DNA of 64,000 bases. Source: Hexactinellida sp. DTS-2022 (lineage: Eukaryota > Porifera > Hexactinellida). The stretch covers positions 15,614,501 to 15,678,500 of the forward strand of contig JAPNXP010000001.1 of the NCBI GenBank assembly GCA_028753945.1. The letters are read 5' to 3'. Made by a program: the position numbers and the translations under genes. This document shows positions 23,354 through 35,095 of the stretch, piece by piece. Position 1 is the stretch's first letter; each line of letters begins with the position of its first letter. The notes beneath the pieces were generated by a model. The model was not told the DNA's origin. It made no database searches and saw nothing but the letters and a program-made list of their open reading frames with translations.

Positions 23354-24097
23354 CTACATTGGTATGTTTTCCCGTAAGTGGATGAGAGCATGTCTCTTGA
23401 GGTGACTCGCCGTAGAAAACTTCTTATTGCACGTGATACAGGTGTATAATTTTTCCAGAATGTGAGAACTCATGTGAACCGATAGATAATAAGCTGTATG
23501 AAACATCTTATTACATAGGAAACATTCGTAAGACCTCTCTCTAGCTCTGTTGTGAGTAAGGAGATGTCTGTTCAGAGTACCTTTTTGCGAGAACTTCTTA
23601 TCACAGAGAGTACATGGGAAAGGCCTCATACCAGTATGAGTAAGGACATGTTTGTTCAGAGTACTTGTAAGCGAGAACTTCTTAATACAGAAAGTACAAG
23701 GGTATGGCCTTTCACCAGTGTGAGTACGTTTGTGAATCGTCAAATTAGAGGAGTATGTAAACCTTCTCTCACATAAAGTACATCTATACGGTTTCTCTCC
23801 GGTATGAGTAAGGACGTGTCTATTCAGACTATTTGTATCCGAGAACTTCTTTATACAGAGAGTACAAGGGTATGGCCTTTCACTGGTGTGAGTACGTTTG
23901 TGTACCGTTAAACTAGAGGAGGATGCAAACCTTTTCTCACACAAAGTACATTTATACGGTTTCTCTCCGGTATGAGTACGGACATGTCTATTCAGATGAC
24001 CTTTTTGTGAGAACTTCTTCATACAGAGAGTACATGTGAAAGGCCTCTTACTAGTATGAATTCGTTTGTGCATCGTCAAACTATTATTTTGAGCCAT
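23354..24097 (-). CDS. C2H2 zinc-finger protein, eight fingers
   Basis: 247-residue frame with eight complete C2H2 fingers joined by TGEKPY-type linkers. An N-terminal half-finger (SLTMHKRIH) keeps only its histidines, so the real start probably lies in an upstream exon, or the first finger was lost. Finger types alternate ([33 protein letters not shown]), showing internal duplication of a two-finger unit. The last two fingers lack canonical linkers (ILEKLYTC). A nuclear DNA-binding role is expected from the family, but the target cannot be inferred. A truncated paralogue lies at 28938-29553. The intact frame suggests a functional gene or a recently lost one. Confidence 0.8.
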   Translation of the reverse strand: MAQNNSLTMHKRIHTSKRPFTCTLCMKKFSQKGHLNRHVRTHTGEKPYKCTLCEKRFASSSSLTVHKRTHTSERPYPCTLCIKKFSDTNSLNRHVLTHTGEKPYRCTLCERRFTYSSNLTIHKRTHTGERPYPCTFCIKKFSLTSTLNKHVLTHTGMRPFPCTLCDKKFSQKGTLNRHLLTHNRARERSYECFLCNKMFHTAYYLSVHMSSHILEKLYTCITCNKKFSTASHLKRHALIHLRENIPM

Positions 24098-25900
24098 TCT
24101 ATACTTTAAGGCAATGCCGTGGTTGAATGGACTTGGACCATGGGTGAACTAGTATAGTATCGATTTTATTCAATAATTACATTACATGCAAATATGCTAG
24201 TAATTTAGGGTAACTTTGAGTTTTATCAATCCACCACCCATTATAAAAATATAGAATCACTTAGGAAGAATATATATTTATTCATTCGTATCAGAATAAT
24301 AAATAGAATAGTAAAAGTACAAGAACGAAGTATTCAAGAGTAGAGTAATAATGAGCTAAGTGTCGTCATAACAAGTCCATCTAAAAGTGTTGGTAGTTAA
24401 GTGAAAGAGTAGTACTATTAGGATGTTACTGAACTGGATACCTAAAAGTTAAAGAGAAAGAGAAAGTAGGAACTGAATTTCTGAAGCTTGGCATTATTGC
24501 GGCCAACAACCATATCATTAAAATTTCTCACTTCTTTGATAAAATACAATTCGCCACATTGTAAATATCCTTTTTAGAATTTTCCATTTCGAATTCATAC
24601 AAACACACCACCCCCTCCATATTTCACTATGATTATTTTCGACATCGAGTATAGCTAACTGAACTAAATTTCAGCGACAGGAACCCTCATAAAATAATTT
24701 ACTTAAACGTGAACTATTAACAATCTTAAGAAATATTTCATAAATAATTAAAACAGATCAAAAATACTCTCTGATGGATATTTAAGGAAACTTCTAACGA
24801 CCAATGAAATTCCAGTGTCGTTGTCAACTTCTATAACTTTGGGAAAGTTAAAAAGTTCTGACAGTCTGTGCAATGTGGAGATAGTTTCAAATAAGAAAAT
24901 ACTGCATACCCAGCAACAAAAGTTAAGCAGTCTATTTGTGAATTAGCAATATGGGGCAATCAATATTGGATAATTCATTAGTAAATATTCAAAATTAATA
25001 TATAATTGCATTGTATCGACATTATCATTATCTGTGAAAGTTTGTAAATATTCCTAAGAGAAATAGTATCACTTGGTTGTTTAATATAAAAGAACTTAAT
25101 AATATTTGATAACTGAAGACGAAGTTCACTCTATAAAATTTGAGAGTAAGATATATTATAGTTGGAGCCAGACATTTGACGATATAGTCCAAAGTGGTGT
25201 TCTAATGGATCATTTTGTACCCGAGATGTCAACAAATATTCAAAAACACATTATATGGTCAATCTACGAACTAAGAGTGGGAGAGCAATACAGGCGTGTC
25301 TAAAACTTGTAAATGTTTGCGGTGTAAGTCTCCCACTGGATGTAGGAATAGCCCTCCAAAAATCTAGCCATTGTACAACATTATCCAAGAAAGACAATCT
25401 CGGGAGTCTGGTCGTTAGGATGGAGTGGAGCTGGTAATGGGATAACTTATTGAAACGAATATCTTTTCCGACCCAGTTGACATTGAAAATGTTCCAAATT
25501 CGATTTGCTTATGAATTCGATAGTATGACAGCTTTCACATAGTTATTCTCATGATTGAAACTTGAGAGCCCCGCAGCTGTAGATTCATGAAAACCTTTAG
25601 AGCCAATTTTACATTTTGGCGTTCTAAGTGAGATGGTCAGCATGCTTTAGATGTCAATTTTGGGCCCTCTTAATCATGGAGAATTTGTCGGCTTTATATA
25701 AAACACGGAGATCGTTAAATGCTGCGTAATTGATTGAAGTATAATTTGACTTTGTGAATTTGGCAGAATTCAGAGAAATGTAACAATTGGTAAAGATATA
25801 TTTAACTGAGTGCATGATGGATTGACTGGATGAGACTGTTTAAAGTACAGTCCTCAAATTTGGAATACATAATGGTTTTCTCAAAATCATTCAAATTTAA
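24098..25900. other. Intergenic, no gene recognised
   Basis: AT-rich. Short open frames at 25106-25437 show no recognisable motif. I see no clear repeat edges. Confidence 0.4.
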
Positions 25901-25904
25901 CCAG

Positions 25905-26730
25905 TACGAGCCCTTCGGTCTCGGTCGCTTTGCGACAGATCGGTGCTACGCACCTCAAGTTAACGGCCGCTGTGCGGCCTTACTCCTCACCAGTGGCGGC
26001 GCCAAGGGTGGTCAAGGGTGGTCAGCTGACCACCTTATCAAAGTGCTTGACCACCCACCTGACTATACTATATTTGGTGTTTGACCCAAAAATACACATG
26101 CTGACCCATGGGTGACCACCTAGTGGTGGAGCACACGCGCCGCCACTGCTCCTCACACTTTTTACCATGGAAGTGGTAAAAAGGCACGTTATGATTTTGA
26201 ATTTTCATTAATTTGTTTACCTATTTGTGTAAACAACAACAACAACAACAAATACTCATATTAGAATTTTATAAATGCGAAATTCGTGTTCAACACATTT
26301 GTTAACTTATAATACCAGTAGAAAGCTAACTTCTAGGTTAATTTTGAATTTTCATTAATTTGTTAACCTATTTTGTGTAAATAACAACAACAAATATTCA
26401 TATTAGAAAATTTTAAACGCGAAAATCGTCTTCAGCATACTTGTTTTTCCTACAATACCCGTTGAAAACTAACTTCTAGGTTGATTTTGAATTTTCATTA
26501 ATTTGTTTACCTATTTTGTGTAAACAACAACAACAAATATTCATATAAGAAATTTTTAAACGCGAAAATCGTCTTCAGCATACTTGTTTACCTATAATAA
26601 CATTTTGAACATAGTTTCTATCAAAATTATAAATGCGGTTTCTAGTCCCCCATCACTTTAATACAATCCGGACAAACAAACAAACACACAAACAAACAAC
26701 AATCGAGATTTAATAATATAGATTTACGGA
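25905..26730. repeat. Dispersed repeat R1, copy with GC-rich hairpin end
   Basis: Begins with a GC-rich segment of small palindromes (AGCCCTTCGGTCTCGG, GCGGCCGCTGTGCGGC-like) and continues into roughly 190-bp sub-repeats containing ACAACAACAACAAA and TAAACGCGAAAATCGTC. It ends with CAAACAAACAAACACACAAA. The inverse arrangement is at 33125-33455, and partial copies are at 48490-48800 and 51940-52150. No coding content is seen. A MITE (25991-26148) is nested near its GC-rich end. Confidence 0.7.
25991..26148. mobile_element. hAT-like MITE nested in R1, 8-bp target duplication
   Basis: 158-bp element with ends CAGTGGCGGCGCC / GCGCCGCCACTG and perfect CTCCTCAC repeats at 25983-25990 and 26149-26156. 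The empty R1 site is visible in the inverted copy near 33366 (GTGAGGAGTAAGGCCGC). Confidence 0.92.
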
Positions 26731-26879
26731 TTGACTTCAATGTTAAAAAATAATATAAGATTGCAAGCTGGGTTACATGGATGTACAACCTTAGGATGCA
26801 TACATTTCCTAGATCTGACAATAATTTATACGTTCAAAGGATAATTATAGGTACTTATTGCTTGTACAAATAGACCACA

Positions 26880-27240
26880 GTTCTCGAAATCAAATATAGT
26901 TTGTTTAACTATGGGTGTAGGGAAGAAGCAGAAGAAGACCCCAGTGGAATTAAACGACAATGGTTGAAAATATTTTCATTAAACTCGAAACCATCATTGA
27001 AAATACAGTTGTAGGGGGGACCATTTGGAATGTCAATTGTGCCCAGAATCTTACCTTCCTTATAGAATGCATCACTGCGGATATGGACTTTGTCCATTTG
27101 AAGGATTACATGACGTTCTCGGGGACTGAACTTAGATGTTATTTGAAAAACTCGCCACCTATACCTAACGTGTTCTTTATAGCAAGTAAAATTCGCTCGT
27201 GTGGTAAACTAGCATATCGATGAATGAATAAATCGGTAAC
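26880..27240 (-). pseudogene. Possible P-element/THAP9-like transposase relic
   Basis: A short minus-strand stretch (in frame at 26909-27097) reads MDKVHIRSDAFYKEGKILG and then about 35 further residues. The pattern (Met-Asp-x-Val-His-Ile, then YK.GKI.G) resembles the first catalytic block of P-element-type transposases. No other block was found. It is short and broken, and the call rests on motif memory alone. Confidence 0.3.
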
Positions 27241-27404
27241 AAGCCGGTGAAATCCCAAAGATATTCAGTGAGAAAACTTGCGTAAAATGTTATAACGTCG
27301 ACTATTTTTCGAATTTGCTAAATTACTAAGTTGTCCAATAAAAAAGTGAAGTGAAATTTACAAAGATTGACTATTGGAATTTGAAGTATCATCATTGTCT
27401 AAAT

Positions 27405-27790
27405 CAAACGAATCACCTTCAAGAAGTCCCAAAAATTGGTCCCCAAAAAGATTCGTCCGGGGGACCAATATTCCATGGATTTTGGTACGGGGGAACATTT
27501 TTCCCCAAATATTGGTCCGGGAAACAAAATTCCATGGAAAAGGTCATAGACCAGTTTTCCATGAAATTTTGGTCCCGGATCAATTTTTCGGGCCCAATTT
27601 CCAATGACAACCTTATTCATAAAAATCTTTGGTCCAAATTTGGAGAAAAATCGCCTAGGCTACAATTCTAGTAAATACGGAAACAAAATATACACAAACC
27701 TCAGAGGGACCAATTTTGCACAGAATGACCAAATTTCCATGAAAATTTTGGTCCCCCAGGTCAATTTTCCAAAGGGACCAAAATTTCCGT
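27405..27790. repeat. Internally repetitive GGTCC/AATTTTCC-rich segment
   Basis: Short motifs such as AAATTGGTCC and TTCCATG(G/A)AAA recur on both strands and produce several overlapping spurious frames. It abuts the left edge of zinc-finger duplication copy 2. Probably a decayed inverted-repeat element. Confidence 0.4.
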
Positions 27791-28067
27791 GACAGTACTT
27801 TACTGTACAATATATTTATACTGTACCAGTGAACTATCGTTGATAATTTAAAATGCCAGCTTTCCCCCGACACCATACAAATTAAATGATACCAACAATT
27901 TAATTACTATAACGCAGCACAAACATTACTGGATCCACCAATGGAAGTTATATACATCAACCGACCAAAAATATTTGAACAGGAATTTATTCCAGTCGAC
28001 ATATGCTTCTTGTAGCTTATTAATGGCTGTTTAAACCCAGGATCATAGTGTGCTGCTGAAACGAATA

Positions 28068-28222
28068 CAGTGGAGTTTGCTTAATAGCAACCCGAGTTTG
28101 CCACAAATCTGGTTGCTAATAGGGGCATTAAATTAACAGCATTATCGCGCTTGGGACCCGAGAAGCGGGTGCTAATAAGCGATAGTGCTAATAGGGAAGT
28201 TGCTAATAAGCAAACTCCACTG
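28068..28222. mobile_element. TA-flanked MITE, absent from paralogous site
   Basis: 155-bp element with ends CAGTGGAGTTTGCTTAATAG / CTAATAAGCAAACTCCACTG and flanking TA. The paralogous site near 22885 is uninterrupted. A relative is at 56609-56783. Confidence 0.9.
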
Positions 28223-28596
28223 TATGTAGCAATAAGGTGCCACCAGCACAAAAAGGTTGGGATTGGGAACCACTGCTCTTAGTGAAATATAAATGCGGTT
28301 TCTAAACCCCCGTAACTTTAAAATACAATACTGATGAACAAACAAACAAAACGATGGAGTTTTAAAAAGATAGAAATATTCTAATTTAGGCCATGTAAAA
28401 TAAATAAATCGTTTATAATCCGGATTTTTTCAGAAAATAGGGACGGCGGAAGGGATTTTATTTTTTATTTTTTATTCCATTAATATGCAAATAGCAATAA
28501 TTTATCTTATGCAAACGATAAATATAAATATTTACTTAACTTAGAGAATCACATGATAATGCCCAAATAATTAAAGTAATTCCTTAAATACAAGCT

Positions 28597-28740
28597 AGGG
28601 TGCCGGCGGCTAGGGTGCACCCGTTGCTCCGGTAAATTTTTTGAAGGGGGGTGCAGGGGGCTTTGCCCCCCCCCCCCCGGTTTTGGTTCATCATTTCTAC
28701 TTGTGCATCCGTTGCTCCGGCGGATCGCCGGCGCCCCAGA
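28597..28740. mobile_element. MITE-like element with GGTGCCGGCG ends
   Basis: Ends AGGGTGCCGGCG and CGCCGGCGCCCC are inverted repeats around a poly-C tract; GTTGCTCCGG recurs inside. No clean target duplication was found. Confidence 0.5.
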
Positions 28741-28937
28741 CAAGACTAAGTATACATTAGTACTTTACACAAGTATATAGCTAATATCTGTACGATTATG
28801 TTCAAAAATAAAATTCGGGTAAAATTCTGGACGGACGGGGTGGATAAACAAGTTATTTCTTTTATATGGCTAAACGAAGATTATTATTATTTTTGTAAAA
28901 GCTGAATCTCTACAATAGTATACGTAAATGTAGATAT

Positions 28938-29553
28938 TTAGTAGCATTTATTAGTAATCAAAAAATTCCTTTTACAAACGGAACAAATTGTTTGAATATA
29001 TTCTGTATCGAAGAAAATAAATTTGTATGCCCTCTGTTTTCTGTGAGTAACATGCAATGGTATGTTTTCCCGTGAGTGTATGAGAGCATGTGTCTTGAGG
29101 TGACTCGCCGTATAAAACTTCATATTACACGTTTCTCCACAATGTGAGAACTCATGTGAACCGAAAGATTATAAGCTCTAAGAAACATCTTGTTACATAG
29201 GAAACATTCGTAAGACCTCTTTCTGTTGTGAGTAAGGAGATGTCTATTCAGAGTACATTTTTGTGAGAACTTCTTTATACAGAGAGTACAAGGGTATGGC
29301 CTTTCACCGGTGTGAGTACGTTTGTGAATCGTAAAACTAAAGGAGTTAGTAAACGTTTTCTCACAGAAAGTACATTTATACGGTTTTTCTCCGGTGTGAG
29401 TAAGGACATGTCTATTCAGAGATCTATTATCTGAGAACTTCTTAAAACAGAACGTACATGAGAAAGGCCTCTTACCAGAATGAGTAAGGACATGTCTGTT
29501 AAGATAGCTTTTATATAAGAACTTCTTAATACAGAGAGTACATGGGAAAGGCC
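28938..29553 (-). pseudogene. Truncated C2H2 zinc-finger paralogue
   Basis: Five fingers (29120-29553) match the C-terminal two-thirds of the 23354-24097 protein. A deletion near 29118 removes the cysteines of the last finger and shifts the frame, leaving STASHL-type residues in another frame (28938 on). The 5' end is cut at 29553, where the Ginger inverted repeat begins. Not expected to make a working protein. Confidence 0.85.
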
Positions 29554-29713
29554 TGTTTCGTGAGATTTGGAGACACATGAGATATGGAGTCATTTGTATT
29601 AGCATACCATGGATATAGTTACGCCGTGAGATTCGGAGTCAATTGTATTAGTTAACCAGGGATTATTGGATACCGTGAGATTTGGAGTCATGAGTATGAG
29701 AGAGCAAGACTAA
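29553..29713. repeat. Ginger left terminal inverted repeat
   Basis: 161 bp starting CTGTTTCGTGAGATTTGG. It pairs with 34935-35095 with a single mismatch near 29611. Confidence 0.93.
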
Positions 29714-29834
29714 TTAAAAGAAATTAGATTCAATGTATCGTTTTGATTTTATAACGGAATGGTATTAATGTATTCAACTAACAAGAATACATAAAAAACA
29801 AAAAATACTAAAATAATAATAATAAAACACCTAA

Positions 29835-32800
29835 CTAAATACTTGTACCCGTAATATCAATTTCATCTCTCATGCCATAAGTTAAGATAGAGCTGTATAT
29901 CATTGACTTTACAGGCTCGAAATGATTTCCAAAGTTGGTAATGTAAATTGAGGGCTGATTTATCTCAATATCAAAAGATGCTCGCAGTAAACTCCACCGT
30001 ATTCCTTTGGTACCATCTTCAGTTATGTAATAATTATTTGCGACATAAATATCAGTTTGCAATATTGATGCAAACGCAATTATTTCAACATCCCCACCCC
30101 AACAGCCCTCAATAAATACAGAATTTTCATTCATGATGTATTTGCACGGTGTTGTTTTCTTTTGGTGAAAGTACCATGCTAGTTGGCTTGTACCTTTGCT
30201 GGCGATGAAATTAGCAATAAGTGAACGAATTTTCAGAAGACTATCTTGGTTCCCAGTTAGTATTATTGAAAAACATCGAAATAAACAGTTGCCATCTCCT
30301 ATTACTGTGTATGTTTTCCCTGGCATGTATTTGGATAGCGGTTCTCCTATCCCGTAAACTGGCTGATCTGATTTCGATTCAAATGGTAATTTTAGTGATT
30401 TGCATTTTTCTTGCTGCCACGTCTCATCTATAACCAAAATCTTTGGATTTATTTCAAATTTAGGTAAATTAGTGGAAAATCCATCTTCAAAAGTCTCCCA
30501 TATCATTTTATTGAGATATTCCATTGCCTAAAGAATACAGCATTAGGAGATAAAGTTATGGAGATATGTAGGTGTAATTATAATCTCAATTACTTACAAC
30601 TCCATATAAAACTTTATCAGCATACTTAGCACATTTATCACCATCTTCGTTATGTAATAAGTCATCTGTCCAGTTGAGGAGTATTTTTCTTATTTCAGAT
30701 TTCTAAATTGAAGTAATTTTTTATGAATACAAGTGACATGTAACTGAAACCAATCTACTTCAATCTTGGACAATAATAAGATTGTTCATTTGTGTTTGCA
30801 AAATAATTGAGTAGTGTATTGATGCCATTAAGGACTTTCGGACACCCACTGCATCTAAGATCCTTAATATATACTACATACATTTATATAAACGTAGTTA
30901 CATTTATACGTATATAGTTCGGGATACGAATTTCTTATTCCCAAAATCTAAAATTCAATATTTGTTGATGCTACAATAAAATTTGAATGTACTAAATTAT
31001 AAGGCAAGAGTTCACACCATTTTTTACTTTAGTAACACATTAGTTTATTAGATTGGAATTTGGATCGAGGGCCGCAACACGATAATAAAATTTCCCCAAG
31101 ACAGATAAAATTTAATTTCAAATTGATACAAAACATGAAATTTATCAAACAGTATGGCTAAATATTCTATCACATAATATTATTCAGATGGGCCCATATT
31201 TGCTCCGATGGGCCGTATTTTGGGGACCCAGATTAAAACTACCGAGAAATTTAAATCAGATATTCGTTAATAATCAAGCAACTCGTATCTCAAAATAAAG
31301 AAGTCCCTCACCAGTTCATTTTCGTTAGAATCTTGTAAAAAATAAAAAAAGTACGTATTGGGTACACATAGATGGAATCTGTTGAGATTTCGATGTAATT
31401 CTCGGTGTAGCGTCGTCAGAAATGTACTTGCATTGACACATTGTTGAAGCAATGGCTAGATGGAAACAACAACGATTATACTAAGTTTAATTTTAGTGTA
31501 GTTTTGGATTGATATATACCTTTAGGTCAGCGATGTGTTTAAGGATGTTTTCTCTTGAAAATCCAAAGACGTTATGAGAATACTACAAGAATATGTTTTA
31601 CAAAAGATTTTCGTGCAATTTAATGAAAAAGATAACTAAGAATGTACCTTGGATTTTTTCAAAGTTTTCGTTTTTCTTTGTTGTAGGTGGTGTAGCGAGG
31701 TCTTTAAATTCTGTTTAGATATGGTTGGATCCTTCTCAATCTATCAATAAAAAATTGTATAAGTATATCTATATAATTGTATAAAGAAAAGAAATAACCC
31801 ATTAGAAACCATTTACCTTGCTAAATCGTTGTAGATACTTTCTAGTCAAATGTATGGGAAACTTCTTTATTTGAGATTTCCCTTTCTTTTCTATAATTGC
31901 ACATACATGACTATCTGTTAGTTTTTTTACTTTAAATGGACCGAGGTGTTTTGATTGTTCTTTTGTACCAGGAAGATGCTTCAATTTTCCGATATTTTGG
32001 ACGAGGATCGAATCACCCTCTTTGAATTCCGATCTAAAATATATAAAATAATAATGATTCTTTAATACAAAACTATATACTATTTACGAGTACTCTGGGG
32101 TTTTTATTATTTATTAATACTATAGATATGAAATACTTACCGATTTTTAACTACTTTCTTATCAAATATTCTTTTTTGCCGTGACTGTTCTAATTCAATT
32201 TTCTTTTTAGCTAACTGTAGATCAGATGTCCGACGATTAAAATCTTCACAAATCAATTCTTTCATTTTGATTTCATTCTCCGTTAATATGTTTGAATCAA
32301 TTATTACACTTTCATTCGTGTCTGATTGTTTTTCGTTACAATCATTCGACATGGTCAGGTTACTTGAATACGATTTAATCCAGTTCAACAAATTGTCTGA
32401 TTGACAGTCCCTCCCAAACATGAGTCTAAATGGTGTAAACCAGTGGATTGTTTTATCTGTGTATTGGCTGCGAAAACAACACTCTGTAACTTCGGGGGCC
32501 AATCTCCACCAGATTCTTCTCTCACTTTCTGAATTTTACTAAAATTATAATTTATTCATAAGAAATCACATCTGTGACAAAATAACTATTCGGCAATAAT
32601 TACGTTTTGATGATTTTGTTCTGAGATTCAACGAGTCCATTGCTCTGTGGGTAATAAGGACGTGTGCTACGATTGTCGACTTTGAGATCCTCATGAAACT
32701 CCTTGAATTCCTAAATTGAGTTTTTAACAATTGTAAGTTTTCTTAGTTATTATTTGCTATTGCAATTGTATTCTAGGAATACGTAACACCTCATTCATTT

Positions 32801-34759
32801 GAAGCCATAGCGAAACGAATCATTATAAATTCGGATACGTTCGCAAATATACGTACTAGTCATTAGGAATTTAGGATGAATTTGCAAATTCTACCAATTC
32901 ACGAGTAAAGTTATTGACTCGCTATACACAGTAATATGTTTCACTAGTGCTGAAATAGAGCACTACAATATTCCCCCATATTCTAAATGAATAAATCCCT
33001 CGATAAATATCACTAATCTAGTGATAACTAGACAGAATTATGGGGAATGTCTTAAAATTTGTTCGTCCTTCAGACAACATGGCCACATTAATAAGCAAGA
33101 ATAATTTAGTATATTTATATTATTAAAGCTCGATTGTTGTGTGTTGTATGTTTGTTTGTCCCGATTGTATTAATGGGGGAATAGAAACCGCATTTATAAT
33201 TGAAATATAAAAAACTTTTTAATGTTATTATAGGTAAACAAGTATGCTGATTACGAAATTCGCATTGAAAAATTTCTAATATGAATATTAATTGTTGTTG
33301 TTTACAAAAATATGTAAATATAACTATGCCAAATATATTTACTAACTTATATAATCAATTGTTTAGTGAGGAGTAAGGCCGCATATCGGCCGTTAATTTG
33401 AGGTGCGTAGCCCCGATCTGTTGCAAAGCGACCGAGACCGAAGGGCTCGTATATACTACATACGTATTACGTATGCAGTTGTACAATATGAAACCAAGTG
33501 GTTACGATAGTTTAGGTTTATATTAGTTGGGAAAATACACCACTACTAATATCTCAAATTATCTCTCTAGTAACAATACCTGGCTAGTAAATTCTTTCCC
33601 CTGGTCATGCTGAATTATTTTCGGAACACCGTATATTTGATATATATCCATCAATTCCTTGATAACTGCTTTTGAAGTTTTGCAACGGAGTGGTCTTGCA
33701 ACTGCATATTTAGTAAGGTAACAAGCTAGAACAAGGATATGGCAATAACCATCTGTGTTAGCAGGCATATTGCAGACTAGATCCATTCCGATATGATCCC
33801 AAGGGCTGTCAGGTGGAATAATAGGGTGAAGTTCCCGTTGGGGCTGTGGTAGTAACTTTTGCGTCTTTTGACAGACAAGACATGTTTTGACCTGATTATA
33901 TGACAATAATAAATAGAGTCATTGTATAATTAACAAAATTACAAAGCTTAAATAATTATACTAGCTTACATATTGTTCTACTTCCTCTGATAGGCGAACC
34001 CAGTAATAATTTTGGCGAATTTTGCTCACAGTAGTATTAATGCCAGGATGATCAACATCATGTGCACGCTTGATAATCTCCAGAGACTGTTCGATTGTTG
34101 GTACCTCAAGAAATCGTTCTGTACCAGTCGCATCGGGTATTGTCTATAATATTTGCAACTGTAATTATTATACGTATATTCACTATAGTAGGAAACATCT
34201 GCAATGCATATAATTAGTAATTAACTATTTTATTGTTAATTCATTCATTCAGAAATAACGAGATAAATTGAAATCTGTTAAAACAATATTAATCAGAATG
34301 GTCCTTGTCGTTCATAATTACCAGATATGACAGCATTATTCAATTTTACACTTATTTATTATAATACAGTCGACTCCGCTTAATAGAGCCACCGGGTAAT
34401 AGATTTCACTGCTTAATCGGGTCAAAATTTTACAGAATTTATAGGACGGAATTACATTTTGGCTTAAAATATTTTCGGTTAATAGATTTCTTCGCTTAAT
34501 CGGGTCAAAACGACCTGGTCCCGAGGTTACTCTATTAAGCGGAGTCGACTGTAGTTAAGTTTAATTAACTAATACGGTATGTATATGCGTACGTATGTAG
34601 TACCTTGAAAAGTTTGGAGACTTGTGATACACGAAAACTTGAAATCTTTCTTCTAAAGTTAAACTTTGCTTTAGAAGGTACTTTAGAGGCAAGAATATCT
34701 TCCGGATATTTGTCGTATTTGAGAAAACTCAATATTTGTTGTAGCTCCTTCGAATCCAT
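29835..34759 (-). CDS. Ginger transposase: GPY/F integrase fused to OTU cysteine protease-like domain
   Basis: Eleven exons on the minus strand: 34604-34759, 33970-34143, 33580-33891, 32605-32711, 32141-32538, 31817-32033, 31648-31740, 31520-31582, 31312-31455, 30598-30702, 29835-30527. Every junction has GT/AG and phases agree. Exons 2-3 hold the H2C2 integrase zinc finger (H..H, TCLVCQK). Exons 3-4 hold the catalytic core: Asp in GMDLV, Asp in QHDQGKEF, Glu in YPQSNGLVES. Exon 6 has the GPY/F motif (HLGPFKV). The last exon is OTU-like, with GDGNCLFRC (catalytic Cys) and NHFEPV (catalytic His). This architecture is known from Ginger1 transposons, which are related to Ty3/Gypsy integrases. 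One defect is visible: exon 5 lacks one base near 32447, between STG and FTPFRLMFG. Otherwise about 820 residues remain open. Confidence 0.9.
33125..33455. repeat. Dispersed repeat R1, inverted copy nested in Ginger intron 3
   Basis: Reverse orientation of 25905-26730, ending with the same GC-rich hairpin segment (GACCGAGACCGAAGGGCTCG). It lies between exons 3 and 4 of the transposase gene. The site used by the MITE at 25991 is empty here. Confidence 0.75.
34367..34551. mobile_element. TA-flanked MITE nested in Ginger intron 1
   Basis: 185-bp element with perfect ends CAGTCGACTCCGCTTAATAG / CTATTAAGCGGAGTCGACTG, TA on both sides. The near-perfect long arms suggest recent mobility. Confidence 0.92.
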
Positions 34760-34934
34760 TTAGTAATCCGGAAACAATATACGTAGTGCAATTTCGAATA
34801 ATAAAACAGATCAATATATAAGTGAAGTGCAAGTAAGAAAAAATAGATAAAGAATATTACGCGTACATATATAGATTAAAGATTAAAATTTGCTATTGTA
34901 AGCTTTCTGTAACAGTCATTATCACTGTTAATTT

Positions 34935-35095
34935 TTAGTCTTGCTCTCTCATACTCATGACTCCAAATCTCACGGTATCCAATAATCCCTGGTTAACTAA
35001 TACAATTGACTCCGAATCTCACGGCGTAACTATATGCATGGTATGCTAATACAAATGACTCCATATCTCATGTGTCTCCAAATCTCACGAAACAG
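34935..35095. repeat. Ginger right terminal inverted repeat
   Basis: Inverted partner of 29553-29713, ending CTCACGAAACAG. Confidence 0.93.

Larger units (their letters stand above)
22560..24100. repeat. Segmental duplication of the zinc-finger locus, copy 1
   Basis: Downstream flank (22560-22940) and zinc-finger gene match 27790-29552 in the same orientation. Copy 1 carries an insertion at 22951-23069 that copy 2 lacks; copy 2 carries one at 28068-28222 that copy 1 lacks. Confidence 0.8.
27790..29552. repeat. Segmental duplication of the zinc-finger locus, copy 2
   Basis: Matches 22560-24060. It is interrupted by MITEs at 28068-28222 and about 28597-28740 and terminated abruptly at 29552 by the Ginger element. 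Confidence 0.8.
29553..35095 (-). mobile_element. Ginger-type DNA transposon with 161-bp terminal inverted repeats
   Basis: 29553-29713 and 34935-35095 are inverted copies with one mismatch in 161 bases, so the insertion is young. Each arm contains three to four tandem-like copies of CGTGAGATTTGGAGT, presumably transposase binding sites. Between them lies one multi-exon integrase/OTU gene plus younger guests (R1 copy 33125-33455, MITE 34367-34551). No matching target duplication is seen: the left flank is the zinc-finger pseudogene and the right flank a fragment of the 14.7-kb repeat, so the locus was rearranged after insertion. Confidence 0.9.

Noticed and set aside
27374-27671. Overlapping frames on both strands near the 27.5-kb repeat
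   Set aside because: Arise from GGTCC/TTCCATG sub-repeats; no family motif.
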